Positions 8,392 to 15,113 of a stretch of 21,017 nt of DNA are shown piece after piece. Within the stretch, counting starts at the first letter, position 1. Each line of letters starts with the position of its first letter. The DNA comes from JBFLYE01 sp040756715 [NCBI: bacterium] (lineage in GTDB: Bacteria > UBA9089 > UBA9088), in the NCBI GenBank assembly GCA_040756715.1, contig JBFLYE010000174.1, forward strand, positions 1 through 21,017, given 5' to 3'. A program made the translations under genes and the position numbers. The notes below the pieces were generated by a model. That model ran no database searches. It saw nothing but the letters and a program-made list of their open reading frames with translations, and was not told the DNA's origin.

Positions 8392-8847
8392 TTATTGCTC
8401 TACTAATTCCACCCTCCGATTCTTTGCCCGACCTTCTTCGGTTTTATTAGAAGCAACTGGCGACAATGAACCTACACCATAAGATTTAAGCCGCTTTGCA
8501 CCAACTCCATATTTGGTGACAAGGGCTTTTACCACCGCTTCAGCGCGGCGCTGGGAAAGCTCCATATTAGCAGTCAATGTGCCGATATTATCCGTATGAC
8601 CCACTACATATAAGTTGAGTTTGGAATTTTGGGCAAGGAGTTTGGCAACCTCTTTAAGTGAAGGAAGAATATACTCATCAAACTTTTTTACATCGTAATG
8701 CACTATAACTGAACCTGGATACCGCGAAATCAATGGATGGTCTTTGCTTCCCTCTACATCCTCTTGGGCAAATACCCTGCTGGTTGATAATAGCGCCAAG
8801 AGAGCCCCTACTAACAGATAGATAACCTTTTTGTTTTTGACTCTCAT
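8392..8847 (-). CDS. OmpA-like peptidoglycan-binding protein with internal deletion
   Basis: From the ATG at 8847 (GGAGG 6-7 nt upstream) the product is 151 residues with a clear signal peptide ending near RVFAQ. Residues 31-60 (GSKDHPLISRYPGSVI...FDEYILP) look like the start of a DUF4892-type N-terminal domain. They then jump directly to SLKEVAKLL, the first helix of an OmpA C-terminal domain. HTDN at 84-87 and GRAKNRRVEL at 139-148 give the peptidoglycan-contact positions. The rest of the N-terminal domain and the first beta strand of the OmpA fold (usually YFDFDxxxIxP) are missing, so an in-frame deletion is likely. An upstream in-frame TTG at 8907 lacks a signal-peptide-like start and is not chosen. 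Confidence 0.85.
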   Translation of the reverse strand: MRVKNKKVIYLLVGALLALLSTSRVFAQEDVEGSKDHPLISRYPGSVIVHYDVKKFDEYILPSLKEVAKLLAQNSKLNLYVVGHTDNIGTLTANMELSQRRAEAVVKALVTKYGVGAKRLKSYGVGSLSPVASNKTEEGRAKNRRVELVEQ

Positions 8848-8867
8848 ATTGTTCCTCCTTTTTTTAA

Positions 8868-9024
8868 CTGATAGGAATTTGCTTTTTGGGCATTTTTTGC
8901 TTCGCAAGATTCTCGCTTTGCTCGAATTCGGATGTTAACTTCAATTTTGCTCATTATAAAAATATTTTAGCAAAAATTTTATCGTATGTCAATAAAAATT
9001 TTGGTCCGATCACCAAAAAGATTT
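8868..9024 (-). promoter_or_regulatory. Repeated promoter/leader block, copy c
   Basis: On the minus strand TTGACA (8987-8992), 17 bp, then TAAAAT (8964-8969) is a near-consensus sigma70-type promoter for the OmpA-like gene. It is the best copy of the block also found at 1715-1840 and 7372-7440. About 30 bp of hairpin-forming DNA (GCTTCGC...GCTCGAAT, about 8900-8930) is present here but absent in the other copies. It opens the MSKIEVNI leader frame so that it runs 37 codons and stops at the gene's start codon. Confidence 0.7.
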
Positions 9025-9106
9025 AATTTTTCCCTTTATTGAATAAAAATGAGGGTTAAAAAGCTAGGTAGGACTTGCCTCTACAGACTTATGGGTAGGT
9101 TTCAGA

Positions 9107-9835
9107 TTATTTGGTATTTTGGCACTTACACAGAAAAGCCTCATATGTAGCAAATATTGTATTAAATTTATCCCGATAAATTCTATCTAACCTTTCTAAA
9201 ATTCCCTTTGTCCAAAGCATCTTTCTATTTAGGGAAGAAGAATACCTTATGCTGAAAAGAAGTTCCATAATTGAGCCATATTCCTTTTTAATAACCTCCT
9301 CTTTTATCACACAGTCTCTAAATATTTTTCTTAAAATTTCCTCAATCTCTTCTTTTTTTGGAAATGATAAAGCCTTTATTTTTACATCATCTTTGAATAG
9401 CTCATTAAGGGAGAGGGCAAGCTCATTTAATGTAGCTTTTCCGAAAATGGAAAATAGCAAAACCCCGTCTTTTGAAAGGAAATTTTTATATTTTTCCAAA
9501 CAGGTTAAAGAATTAAACCATTGAAAACAAGCATTGGATACAATCAGGTCAAACCCTTCTTTGCAGGGGAGAGCCTCTCCATCTGCAACCACAAATTTTA
9601 CATTCTCTACCCTATTTTTTGCCAAACTTACCATTTTCTCTGAGGCATCTAATGAGATTATCCTTCCTGCAAACCTTTCCTTAAGCATTTTTGTAAACTG
9701 CCCGTCTCCACATCCAATCTCAAGAACCTTATGAAAATTGTCAGAAATTAAGGCTATGAGGCTTTCTCCAATCTTTTTCTGGATTTCTCCCCCTCTGTAA
9801 TACTTTGAAAATTTATCTATAATCCTTTTATCCAT
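9107..9835 (-). CDS. bioC: BioC-like malonyl-ACP O-methyltransferase
   Basis: This 242-residue class I SAM methyltransferase has motif I VLEIGCGDG (37-45), the ribose-binding acid D63 in SLDAS, and the BioC-characteristic FDLIVSNACFQWF (95-107). BioC methylates malonyl-ACP (or CoA) so it can prime pimeloyl synthesis for biotin. The gene starts inside the end of the upstream bioH-like gene (19-bp overlap), supporting coupled translation and the assignment. No other bio genes are in the window. Confidence 0.85.
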   Translation of the reverse strand: MDKRIIDKFSKYYRGGEIQKKIGESLIALISDNFHKVLEIGCGDGQFTKMLKERFAGRIISLDASEKMVSLAKNRVENVKFVVADGEALPCKEGFDLIVSNACFQWFNSLTCLEKYKNFLSKDGVLLFSIFGKATLNELALSLNELFKDDVKIKALSFPKKEEIEEILRKIFRDCVIKEEVIKKEYGSIMELLFSIRYSSSLNRKMLWTKGILERLDRIYRDKFNTIFATYEAFLCKCQNTK

Positions 9836-10461
9836 TCTAGAAAATCCCTATTTAAAAATGGGATATGGAAAAGCTCATCCATTAAAACAAGCTCCTTTTT
9901 TGATTTTTTAGAGATAAAAATCGCGCTGTCAATTGGTGCAATTTTATCATTCCCTCCCGCTACGATAATACAATTTTCTATTTTTTTTAATAACTTGCTC
10001 TCTATTTTTATCTTTAAAAGAATTTCTAATCCTTCAAGGAGAATTTCTTTATCCATCTTAAGATAATACGGCAAAAATTTCTTTTTAAATTTTAAGAATT
10101 CATCCTTATTAAATGAGTTTTTATAGAAGCTATAGAGACAAGCCTCCTTATTTTCTATAAGATTTCTCCTCATTACTTCAATTTCCCTTTTTTTATACCC
10201 CTTTCTTATCCCAACAAGGATAAGCTTTTCTGTTAGCTCTGGATGTTTTATCGCAAAGGAAAACCCAAGAAATCCGCCAAGTGAATGACCAAATATAAGG
10301 ACCTTCTTTTTAAGAAAGGAAAGGATTTCCTCTTCAAAATCATAGCTTGAAGGAAAAAGAAGGTTATACCTTAATGGCAATTTCTCAAGGATTTTATAAT
10401 CCAGTGCCCATCCAGGAATAAGAAGGGCATCTTTCTTATAACCCCTCTCTTTGTATAGCAT
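9817..10461 (-). CDS. BioH-like alpha/beta hydrolase (pimeloyl-ACP methyl ester esterase)
   Basis: This 214-residue alpha/beta hydrolase has a nucleophile elbow GHSLGG (S60), acid D172 in GGNDKIAP and H199 in ELFHIPFL. An LLIPGW oxyanion-type segment lies at 13-18. In biotin synthesis BioH-type enzymes remove the methyl group added by BioC, and overlap with bioC supports that role. It is shorter than E. coli BioH (about 255 residues) and could belong to one of the non-homologous BioH replacements. No clear ribosome site precedes the ATG; a plausible promoter lies at 10499-10528. Confidence 0.75.
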   Translation of the reverse strand: MLYKERGYKKDALLIPGWALDYKILEKLPLRYNLLFPSSYDFEEEILSFLKKKVLIFGHSLGGFLGFSFAIKHPELTEKLILVGIRKGYKKREIEVMRRNLIENKEACLYSFYKNSFNKDEFLKFKKKFLPYYLKMDKEILLEGLEILLKIKIESKLLKKIENCIIVAGGNDKIAPIDSAIFISKKSKKELVLMDELFHIPFLNRDFLEWIKGL

Positions 10462-10498
10462 CTATCTTTTAAATTTTAAAATTTTAAAAAACGCACAT

Positions 10499-10528
10499 AG
10501 TATAGACATATTTACCACCCCTATTCAA
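10499..10528 (-). promoter_or_regulatory. Putative promoter of bioH-bioC
   Basis: On the minus strand TTGAAT (10523-10528), 18 bp, TATACT (10499-10504), about 40 bp upstream of the hydrolase start. Confidence 0.45.
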
Positions 10529-10584
10529 TTTTAAGCAGATAGGAAATTCATTTACCCTCTGTAATATCTCTTCAAGGTGTAGAA

Positions 10585-10827
10585 TTGAAAAGAGAAAAAT
10601 ATGAGAGGAAAAAAGGTTTTTTTCAGATGACAAAAGTTCCATCCATCCTGCCATTTTTGGGCTTTATCAAGGAACATAGCAATATTATTACATCTTTCTA
10701 CATGAATCATCAAGAAATATTCATCATCAGGTCTATGGGAGTTATCAACCAGATGACTTTCATCCTCCCTTATGATATACTTGTTATGATGTGGAAAGGG
10801 ATGAAAGAGAGCTTTTTGTCTACTTAA
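10585..10827 (+). pseudogene. Small ORF, possible gene remnant with repeated 3' end
   Basis: This 80-codon frame starts at TTG with AAGGTG 5 nt upstream. I recognise no domain. Its last part (from MTFILPYDILVMM) is nearly identical to a segment at 13707-13769 in the same frame, so it is probably part of a repeated, decaying gene rather than an intact protein. The rest of 10462-10958 shows only AT-rich DNA and two promoters. Confidence 0.3.
10752..10815. repeat. 64-bp direct repeat, copy 1
   Basis: It matches 13707-13769 with about three differences. It starts GATGACTTTCATCCT and includes a short inverted pair CTTTCATCC / GGATGAAAG. Confidence 0.8.
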
Positions 10828-10894
10828 AAGGTGGGTTAAAATTGCCCAGAGTAGGTGAAAAAATGACTAAAACAAAAATGAAATTATAAGTTGC

Positions 10895-10926
10895 TATCGT
10901 ATATTTTCTTGACTTTTTATACGATA
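10895..10926. promoter_or_regulatory. Palindrome on the -35 box (putative operator)
   Basis: Perfect inverted repeat TATCGTATA (10895-10903) / TATACGATA (10918-10926), centred at 10910.5, directly over the -35 box at 10909-10914. A bound repressor would block RNA polymerase. Confidence 0.55.
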
Positions 10927-10938
10927 ATAGCGTATAAT
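10909..10938 (+). promoter_or_regulatory. Promoter of the first DUF4143-type ATPase
   Basis: TTGACT, 18 bp, TATAAT, about 20 bp before the start codon of the 10959 gene, with GAGGTG as ribosome site. Confidence 0.65.
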
Positions 10939-10958
10939 ATTAAAGAGGTGCAATTGGA

Positions 10959-12185
10959 ATGGAAGATATTTTATATCGTTATAATCCCTGGTGGGAAGAT
11001 AAATATGTTTTAGAGGGTATGATTGAGAGAAGAAACCTTTTGGAATTGATGAAAAAATATTTCTCTTTGCCTCAGATTGTCTTTTTAACTGGCTTAAGAA
11101 GAATAGGAAAGACAACGCTTTTGAAACTCTTTATTAAATATTTGATAGATAAGCAAGGTATTGACCCTAAAAGGGTCTTCTATGTGAGTATGGATGATTA
11201 TCTCCTTGCCAAAAAGAGCATTTTGGAATTAGTTGAGGGGTTTAGGGGTATTCACAGGATAGCCTTTAAAGAGAAGGTTTTTTTATTTTTTGATGAGATT
11301 ACCTACAAGGACAATTTTGAATTACAACTTAAAAACCTTTACGACAGCCACAATGTTAAGATATATGTTTCCTCTTCATCTGCCTCAGCTTTTAAAAGCA
11401 AAAAGGCATATTTAACCGGCAGAAATATTATCATTGAAGCACTACCACTTGATTTTGAAGAGTATTTAGAATTTAGGGGGATTGTAATTAGTAAAGCCGA
11501 TACTCAATTAGCCAAAAGGTATTTTGAGGATTATCTGGGTATAGGTGGCATACCAGAGTATGTTTTGCATCGGGATATGGATTGTTTAAGAGAGTTGGTA
11601 GATGATATTATTTATAGAGATATAGTTGCTTTTTATGGAGTCAAAAACCCAAATATACTTAAAGAATTCTTTGTCTTACTGATGGAGCGCTCTGGAAAAC
11701 AGGTAAGCATTAATAAAATGGCCAATATCCTTAATATCTCTCCCGATACTGTAAAAAGATACCTTCAGATGTTTAGCGATACCTATCTTATTTATCTTAT
11801 TCCTCGTTGCGGCAAAACAAATGAAAGGATATTATCTCCCAAAAAGGTTTATGCCCCAGATTTAGGGATTAAAACATTGTTTAGCGGCTTTAGGGATAAA
11901 GGCAGTTTGTTTGAGACTTATGTCTATTTAAAGATTAAGCATTATGACCCTTGCTATGTCTATGAAAAAGCCACAGAGATAGATTTTTTAACAAAGAATA
12001 ATACATTGATTGAGGTAAAGTATGGGGGTGAGATGACTGGGAAACAATTTACTCTTTTCAACACATTTAAGGCAGATAAAAGAATAATTATAAGGGATAT
12101 ACAGGATGTAGATGATTATGATTATGGCTCATCACGGATTATGGTGCATAAGATAGGCTTTAAAGATTGTAATGTGTTTAACTAA
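10959..12185 (+). CDS. AAA_14/DUF4143 ATPase, NPWWE subtype
   Basis: The 408-residue product has Walker A GLRRIGKT (45-52), Walker B VFLFFDE (107-113) and a short Ser-rich sensor-like strand YVSSSSAS (136-142). A winged-helix-like stretch covers about 245-275 (VSINKMANILNISPDTVKRYL). The C-terminal DUF4143 part carries ExD (E340, D342) and ExK (E352, K354), like a PD-(D/E)xK nuclease core. The N-terminal YNPWWE is shared with the 15114-16361 paralogue. Members are common in archaea and candidate phyla; their role is not established. The stop codon lies in a GTGTTTA-ACTAAAGC repeat, so the last residues may be repeat-derived. Confidence 0.9.
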   Translation: MEDILYRYNPWWEDKYVLEGMIERRNLLELMKKYFSLPQIVFLTGLRRIGKTTLLKLFIKYLIDKQGIDPKRVFYVSMDDYLLAKKSILELVEGFRGIHRIAFKEKVFLFFDEITYKDNFELQLKNLYDSHNVKIYVSSSSASAFKSKKAYLTGRNIIIEALPLDFEEYLEFRGIVISKADTQLAKRYFEDYLGIGGIPEYVLHRDMDCLRELVDDIIYRDIVAFYGVKNPNILKEFFVLLMERSGKQVSINKMANILNISPDTVKRYLQMFSDTYLIYLIPRCGKTNERILSPKKVYAPDLGIKTLFSGFRDKGSLFETYVYLKIKHYDPCYVYEKATEIDFLTKNNTLIEVKYGGEMTGKQFTLFNTFKADKRIIIRDIQDVDDYDYGSSRIMVHKIGFKDCNVFN

Positions 12186-12192
12186 AGCTAAA
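12174..12192. repeat. GTGTTTA(A/G)CTAAAGCTAAA repeat, copy 1
   Basis: 18 of 19 bases match 14645-14663. It carries the stop codon of the preceding ATPase gene. Confidence 0.6.
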
Positions 12193-12195
12193 TAA

Positions 12196-12228
12196 TTGAG
12201 CAGTCGGGGAGTTTTTTTCCCACTGCAT
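12196..12228. repeat. Stem-loop repeat (GCAGTCGGGGAG...CCCACTGC), copy 1
   Basis: GCAGT/ACTGC with inner GGG/CCC forms a hairpin around a T-run. It is almost identical to 16797-16828. It lies just after the 10959-12185 gene and could slow transcription, but lacks a trailing T-run. Confidence 0.6.
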
Positions 12229-12303
12229 TAAGTAGGTTATCCTGTTTTAAAAAAATTATCATAACCCTGGTTGCGATGACTTTGATTATCGAAAAAGTTT
12301 TAA

Positions 12304-12332
12304 TTGAGATTTTCAGCAAATTTTTGTATACT
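12304..12332 (+). promoter_or_regulatory. Promoter of the second DUF4143-type ATPase
   Basis: TTGAGA (12304-12309), 17 bp, TATACT (12327-12332), 44 bp before the start codon. A TATCGAAAA half-site at 12287-12295 resembles the operator arms at the other ATPase promoters. Confidence 0.55.
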
Positions 12333-12376
12333 TATTAGGTAAAATTTATAAATTTTGACTAATAAAGCTGAGAATA

Positions 12377-13696
12377 ATGAACAAGAATGAGATTGTCCGG
12401 ATCCTTTCTGATTGGAATTTCTGGGAAAAGGATATAGAAACTGGCATTAACCGAGATTCATATATAAATAAGCTAATGGAATTTATAAATACTGGGCTTA
12501 TTACGGTCATCACCGGTGCAAGAAGAAGTGGCAAGTCATTCATTATGAGACAGGTGGCTAAAAGATTGATAAATAATGGGGTCAATAAGAATGAAATTCT
12601 TATCATAAATTTTGAAGACCCAAGATTTACTAAATTGGATGTAGAAGTCTTGCAAAGGATTTTTGAAACATATCTGGAATTTTTGAACCCAAAAGGGAAA
12701 CCCTATATCTTTCTTGATGAGGTTCAGGGGGTTGCTGGATGGGAAAAATGGGTCAGAACCACACGGGAATTACAAAAAGCTAAAATTGTTATTTCCGGTT
12801 CAAACGCAAAATTATTAAGTCGTGAACTTTCCAGTTTATTGACCGGAATGCACCTTGATTTGACTGTATATCCACTTTCCTTTAAGGAAAATTTGCTTTT
12901 TAACAATTTGCAATTAAAAGATAAACTTGCTACGATAAATAAACAGAACGAAATCAAAGCTTTGTTAAGAAATTATATTGAATTTGGCTCATTCCCGGAG
13001 GTTGTTTTACACCAGCAGAAAAAAGAGATATTACTGAGGTATTATGAGGATGTGTTAAATAAAGACTTGATAAAAAGATTCAATATCAGAAAAAAAGAGG
13101 CAATAAAAAGTTTAGCCAAATATTACCTCACCAATATATCAAATTTGATAACCTTTAACTCTATTGAAAAATATTTAAATCTCTCTGCTGATACTATAGA
13201 AAAATTTTCTCTCTATTTTGAAGATGCCTATATTTTATTTTTTCTGAAGAGGTTTTCTTTTAAGGTAAAGGAACAGGATAAAAGTCCCAAAAAGGTCTAC
13301 TGCATAGATACAGGGTTAGCAAATACAATAGGTTTCAGGTTAAGCGAAAATTTAGGCAGATTATTAGAGAATATAACCTTCTTGAGATTGAAAGAAAAGA
13401 TAAGAGAAACACCAGAGTTAGAAATCTTTTATTGGAAAGACACTCATCACAGAGAAGTGGATTTTGTTTTGAAAGAAAAACTAAAGACAAAGCAACTTAT
13501 TCAGGTCTGCTTCAATATTTACGATGAGAAGACTAAACAGAGAGAAATCAGAGCACTCATTAAGGCAATGGATGAATTTGGTCTTAAAGAAAGCCTGGTT
13601 ATTACCGAAGATGATGAATTTGAAGAAAAGATAGAGAGTAAAAAAATTAAATTTTTACCATTATGGCAATGGCTGTTATCCGAAAAAGGGTGGTGA
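12377..13696 (+). CDS. AAA_14/DUF4143 ATPase, QVC subtype
   Basis: The 439-residue product has Walker A GARRSGKS (47-54), Walker B YIFLDE (110-115) and VISGSNAKLL (138-147), which fits the sensor strand. It has a DUF4143 C-terminal half. The nuclease-like core keeps ExD (E360, D362), but the ExK position reads QVC (374-376), as in the 19581-20885 paralogue; catalysis as a nuclease is thus doubtful. The residues after it (KTKQREIRALIKAMDEFG) match the style of this subtype. The ribosome site is weak. A 32-codon repeat-derived frame follows 11 nt after the stop. Confidence 0.9.
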   Translation: MNKNEIVRILSDWNFWEKDIETGINRDSYINKLMEFINTGLITVITGARRSGKSFIMRQVAKRLINNGVNKNEILIINFEDPRFTKLDVEVLQRIFETYLEFLNPKGKPYIFLDEVQGVAGWEKWVRTTRELQKAKIVISGSNAKLLSRELSSLLTGMHLDLTVYPLSFKENLLFNNLQLKDKLATINKQNEIKALLRNYIEFGSFPEVVLHQQKKEILLRYYEDVLNKDLIKRFNIRKKEAIKSLAKYYLTNISNLITFNSIEKYLNLSADTIEKFSLYFEDAYILFFLKRFSFKVKEQDKSPKKVYCIDTGLANTIGFRLSENLGRLLENITFLRLKEKIRETPELEIFYWKDTHHREVDFVLKEKLKTKQLIQVCFNIYDEKTKQREIRALIKAMDEFGLKESLVITEDDEFEEKIESKKIKFLPLWQWLLSEKGW

Positions 13697-13706
13697 GAAA
13701 AGAACT

Positions 13707-13769
13707 GATGACTTTCATCCTGCCTTATGATATACTTGTTATGATGTGGAAAGGGATGAAAGAAAGTTT
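13707..13769. repeat. 64-bp direct repeat, copy 2
   Basis: Near-identical to 10752-10815, located directly after the second ATPase gene. Confidence 0.8.
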
Positions 13770-13806
13770 GTACTCATCGGGAACATGGTATCCACCCCCT
13801 AGGTAA
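13708..13806 (+). pseudogene. 32-codon repeat-derived ORF ending in WYPPPR
   Basis: The frame begins with the segment shared with the ORF at 10585-10827 and ends in GTWYPPPR. The minus-strand frame at 17055-17156 ends in GAWYLPPR, with conserved DNA continuing past both stops. These look like pieces of one lost gene shuffled by repeats. No function is assignable. Confidence 0.35.
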
Positions 13807-14138
13807 ATTATTTTATCTTAATGAGAAAGATATGGAAGAATTAGAAAGGATAAAAATGGGGGGATTTATAGTATCTTCCATTACTTAGTGCAAAAATAGA
13901 TAGGGTGTGTTTATCTGTTTAAAAATTCATCCACCTTTTAAGAAATTTTGAATTCTAAATTTTGAATTTTGAATTGAAGGTTTAAGTTTTATAAAATTTT
14001 TTCCCTTTTAATTCAAAATTCAACATTCAAAATTCATAATTTTATAAAGTTTTCCTTAAGATTATCTAAACACATACATTTTGTAAAGCGTTATGGAATT
14101 AACTATAATAACAAAAGTCCTCTGGAATTTGATATAAT
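13779..14138 (+). pseudogene. Decayed gene fragment interrupted by MITE copy 2
   Basis: 13779-13868 and 14108-14138 together match, in inverted orientation, the uninterrupted 16969-17082. The joined frame reads MEELERIKMGGF then NNKSPLEFDI; the other copy reads LERIKMGEFNHKTPLEFDI. I do not recognise the protein. The match stops where a GTATGTGTTTAGCT motif begins (14139). Confidence 0.7.
13869..14105. mobile_element. MITE-like element, copy 2 (237 bp, complete)
   Basis: It has imperfect terminal inverted repeats (TAGTATCTTCCAT left; TAGTTAATTCCAT as the complement of the right end) and a TA duplication (13867-13868 and 14106-14107). The inverted, empty copy of the target at 16969-17082 reads ATTTAATCAC where this one has ATTTA-element-TAATAAC, which proves insertion. 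No ORF inside. TA duplication and TIRs fit IS630/Tc1-mariner-derived elements. It has about 33 bp more than copy 3 near its left end. Confidence 0.9.
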
Positions 14139-14152
14139 GTATGTGTTTAGCT
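14139..14152. repeat. GTATGTGTTTAGCT motif
   Basis: The same motif occurs as GTACGTGTTTAGCT at 14641, GTATGTGTTTGCT at 14782 and inverted at 14943-14953, and inside each MITE. Similarity of the surrounding gene fragment to its inverted partner ends exactly here, so it may be the terminus of another element. Apart from it, 14153-14640 holds no gene I can support; a frame reading KTLSEEEKRIMEEGI near 14390 is too short to call. Confidence 0.5.
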
Positions 14153-14640
14153 CCTACATAAAAAGTATCAATCTTTAATAAATCGTAAATTCAAAATCCT
14201 AATAAATTTGCTCTAGGGTGAAGGGTGTAGGGTCTAGGGGGATAAAAACCTCTTTCCATCCCTTGACCCTTTACCTTGAGCCTTTTATGGAGGATGGAAT
14301 GGTAAAGGGAAACTAGGCAAATATCTGGTAAAAACAGTGGCTTTCATTGTGGCTTAATGGCTTTAGGGTAAAAAAGCTTTATTTAAGACCCTATCTGAGG
14401 AGGAAAAGAGAATAATGGAAGAAGGCATATAGAAGTATTTGGGAATTAGGGTAAAACTTACCAATAGCAAAGATAACCTTAGAATTTCTGATGGAAAATA
14501 ACACTTTTTTGTCATTTTGGCTTCGTTTTTTCCTTCTCTATAGAAAAAGACAAAAAATTTCAAAAAGAGACCTCAATTTTCCCCAAAATTTTAAGATTTA
14601 GCCTAAAAGGCAGAGGGTAAGTTTCAATTTTAAAGGAATG

Positions 14641-14953
14641 GTACGTGTTTAGCTAAAGCTAAACAATTGCAAATTGTAAATTGCAAATTGTAAAATTCAA
14701 ATTGAGAGAGTGATGAATTTTTTATGATATTATTTTTTACTTCTTTAAATTTACAATTTAAAATTTGCAATTTAAAATTTAGTATGTGTTTGCTAGGTGA
14801 GAATAAAATTGGGAAATAGGCACTTAAGGCAGAGAGGCACAAAGGCGAGAGAGTTTATTTATTACTTGCTTTCTTTGTGCCTTTGTGCCTAGGTATATAG
14901 GACAGCTAAACAACGGCTATGGAATTTAGTTAAGAGAAGAGGTAAACACGTAC
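14641..14953. mobile_element. Putative non-autonomous element with GTACGTGTTTA ends
   Basis: It is bounded by a perfect inverted repeat (14640-14651 with 14943-14954). The left end continues into an 18-bp palindrome GTTTAGCT-AA-AGCTAAAC (14647-14664). Inside are inverted AATTGCAAATT-type repeats and a strong 12-bp hairpin (AGGCACAAAGGC 14835-14846 with 14879-14890). It has no ORF. Its right end cuts the minus-strand gene starting at 15089. Confidence 0.55.
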
Positions 14954-14954
14954 C

Positions 14955-15089
14955 TTGATATTGTTTGATCAGTAAGTCAATCCTTCTCTCTAATTGGGGG
15001 ATTTGGGGTTGCCATTTATCTGGCTGCTCTGCCCTTAGCGTGCCTAGGAGAGGGAAGAATAAAAAGACTACTGCAAAAATTGATGCCAT
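14955..15089 (-). pseudogene. Truncated secreted-protein gene
   Basis: The frame starts at ATG with AAGGAAG upstream, 24 nt after the stop of the ATPase gene at 15114. It encodes a signal peptide (MASIFAVVFLFFPLLGTLRA) and about 26 further residues up to LLIKQYQG. There the putative element at 14641-14953 takes over; the frame then stops at 14889. Only the N-terminus survives and its family is not recognisable. Confidence 0.5.
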
Positions 15090-15113
15090 TTTCTTCCTTT
15101 CTTAGACACCCCT

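Noticed and set aside
9025-9065. Possible terminator CCCTTTATT...AATAAAAATGAGGG after bioC
   Set aside because: The stem needs a bulge of several bases and no T-run follows in the bioC direction.
13939-14050. Tandem TTGAATTTTGAAT / ATTCAAAATTC units resembling a repeat array
   Set aside because: Units are short, irregular and without spacers of fixed length, and lie inside the MITE; not CRISPR.
14381-14490. Short + strand frame KTLSEEEKRIMEEGI then YLGIRVKLTNSKDN after a stop
   Set aside because: Too short and interrupted to assign; no ribosome site or family match.
14363-14563. 66-codon minus-strand frame
   Set aside because: No ribosome site, no recognisable domain, in a region of decayed DNA.
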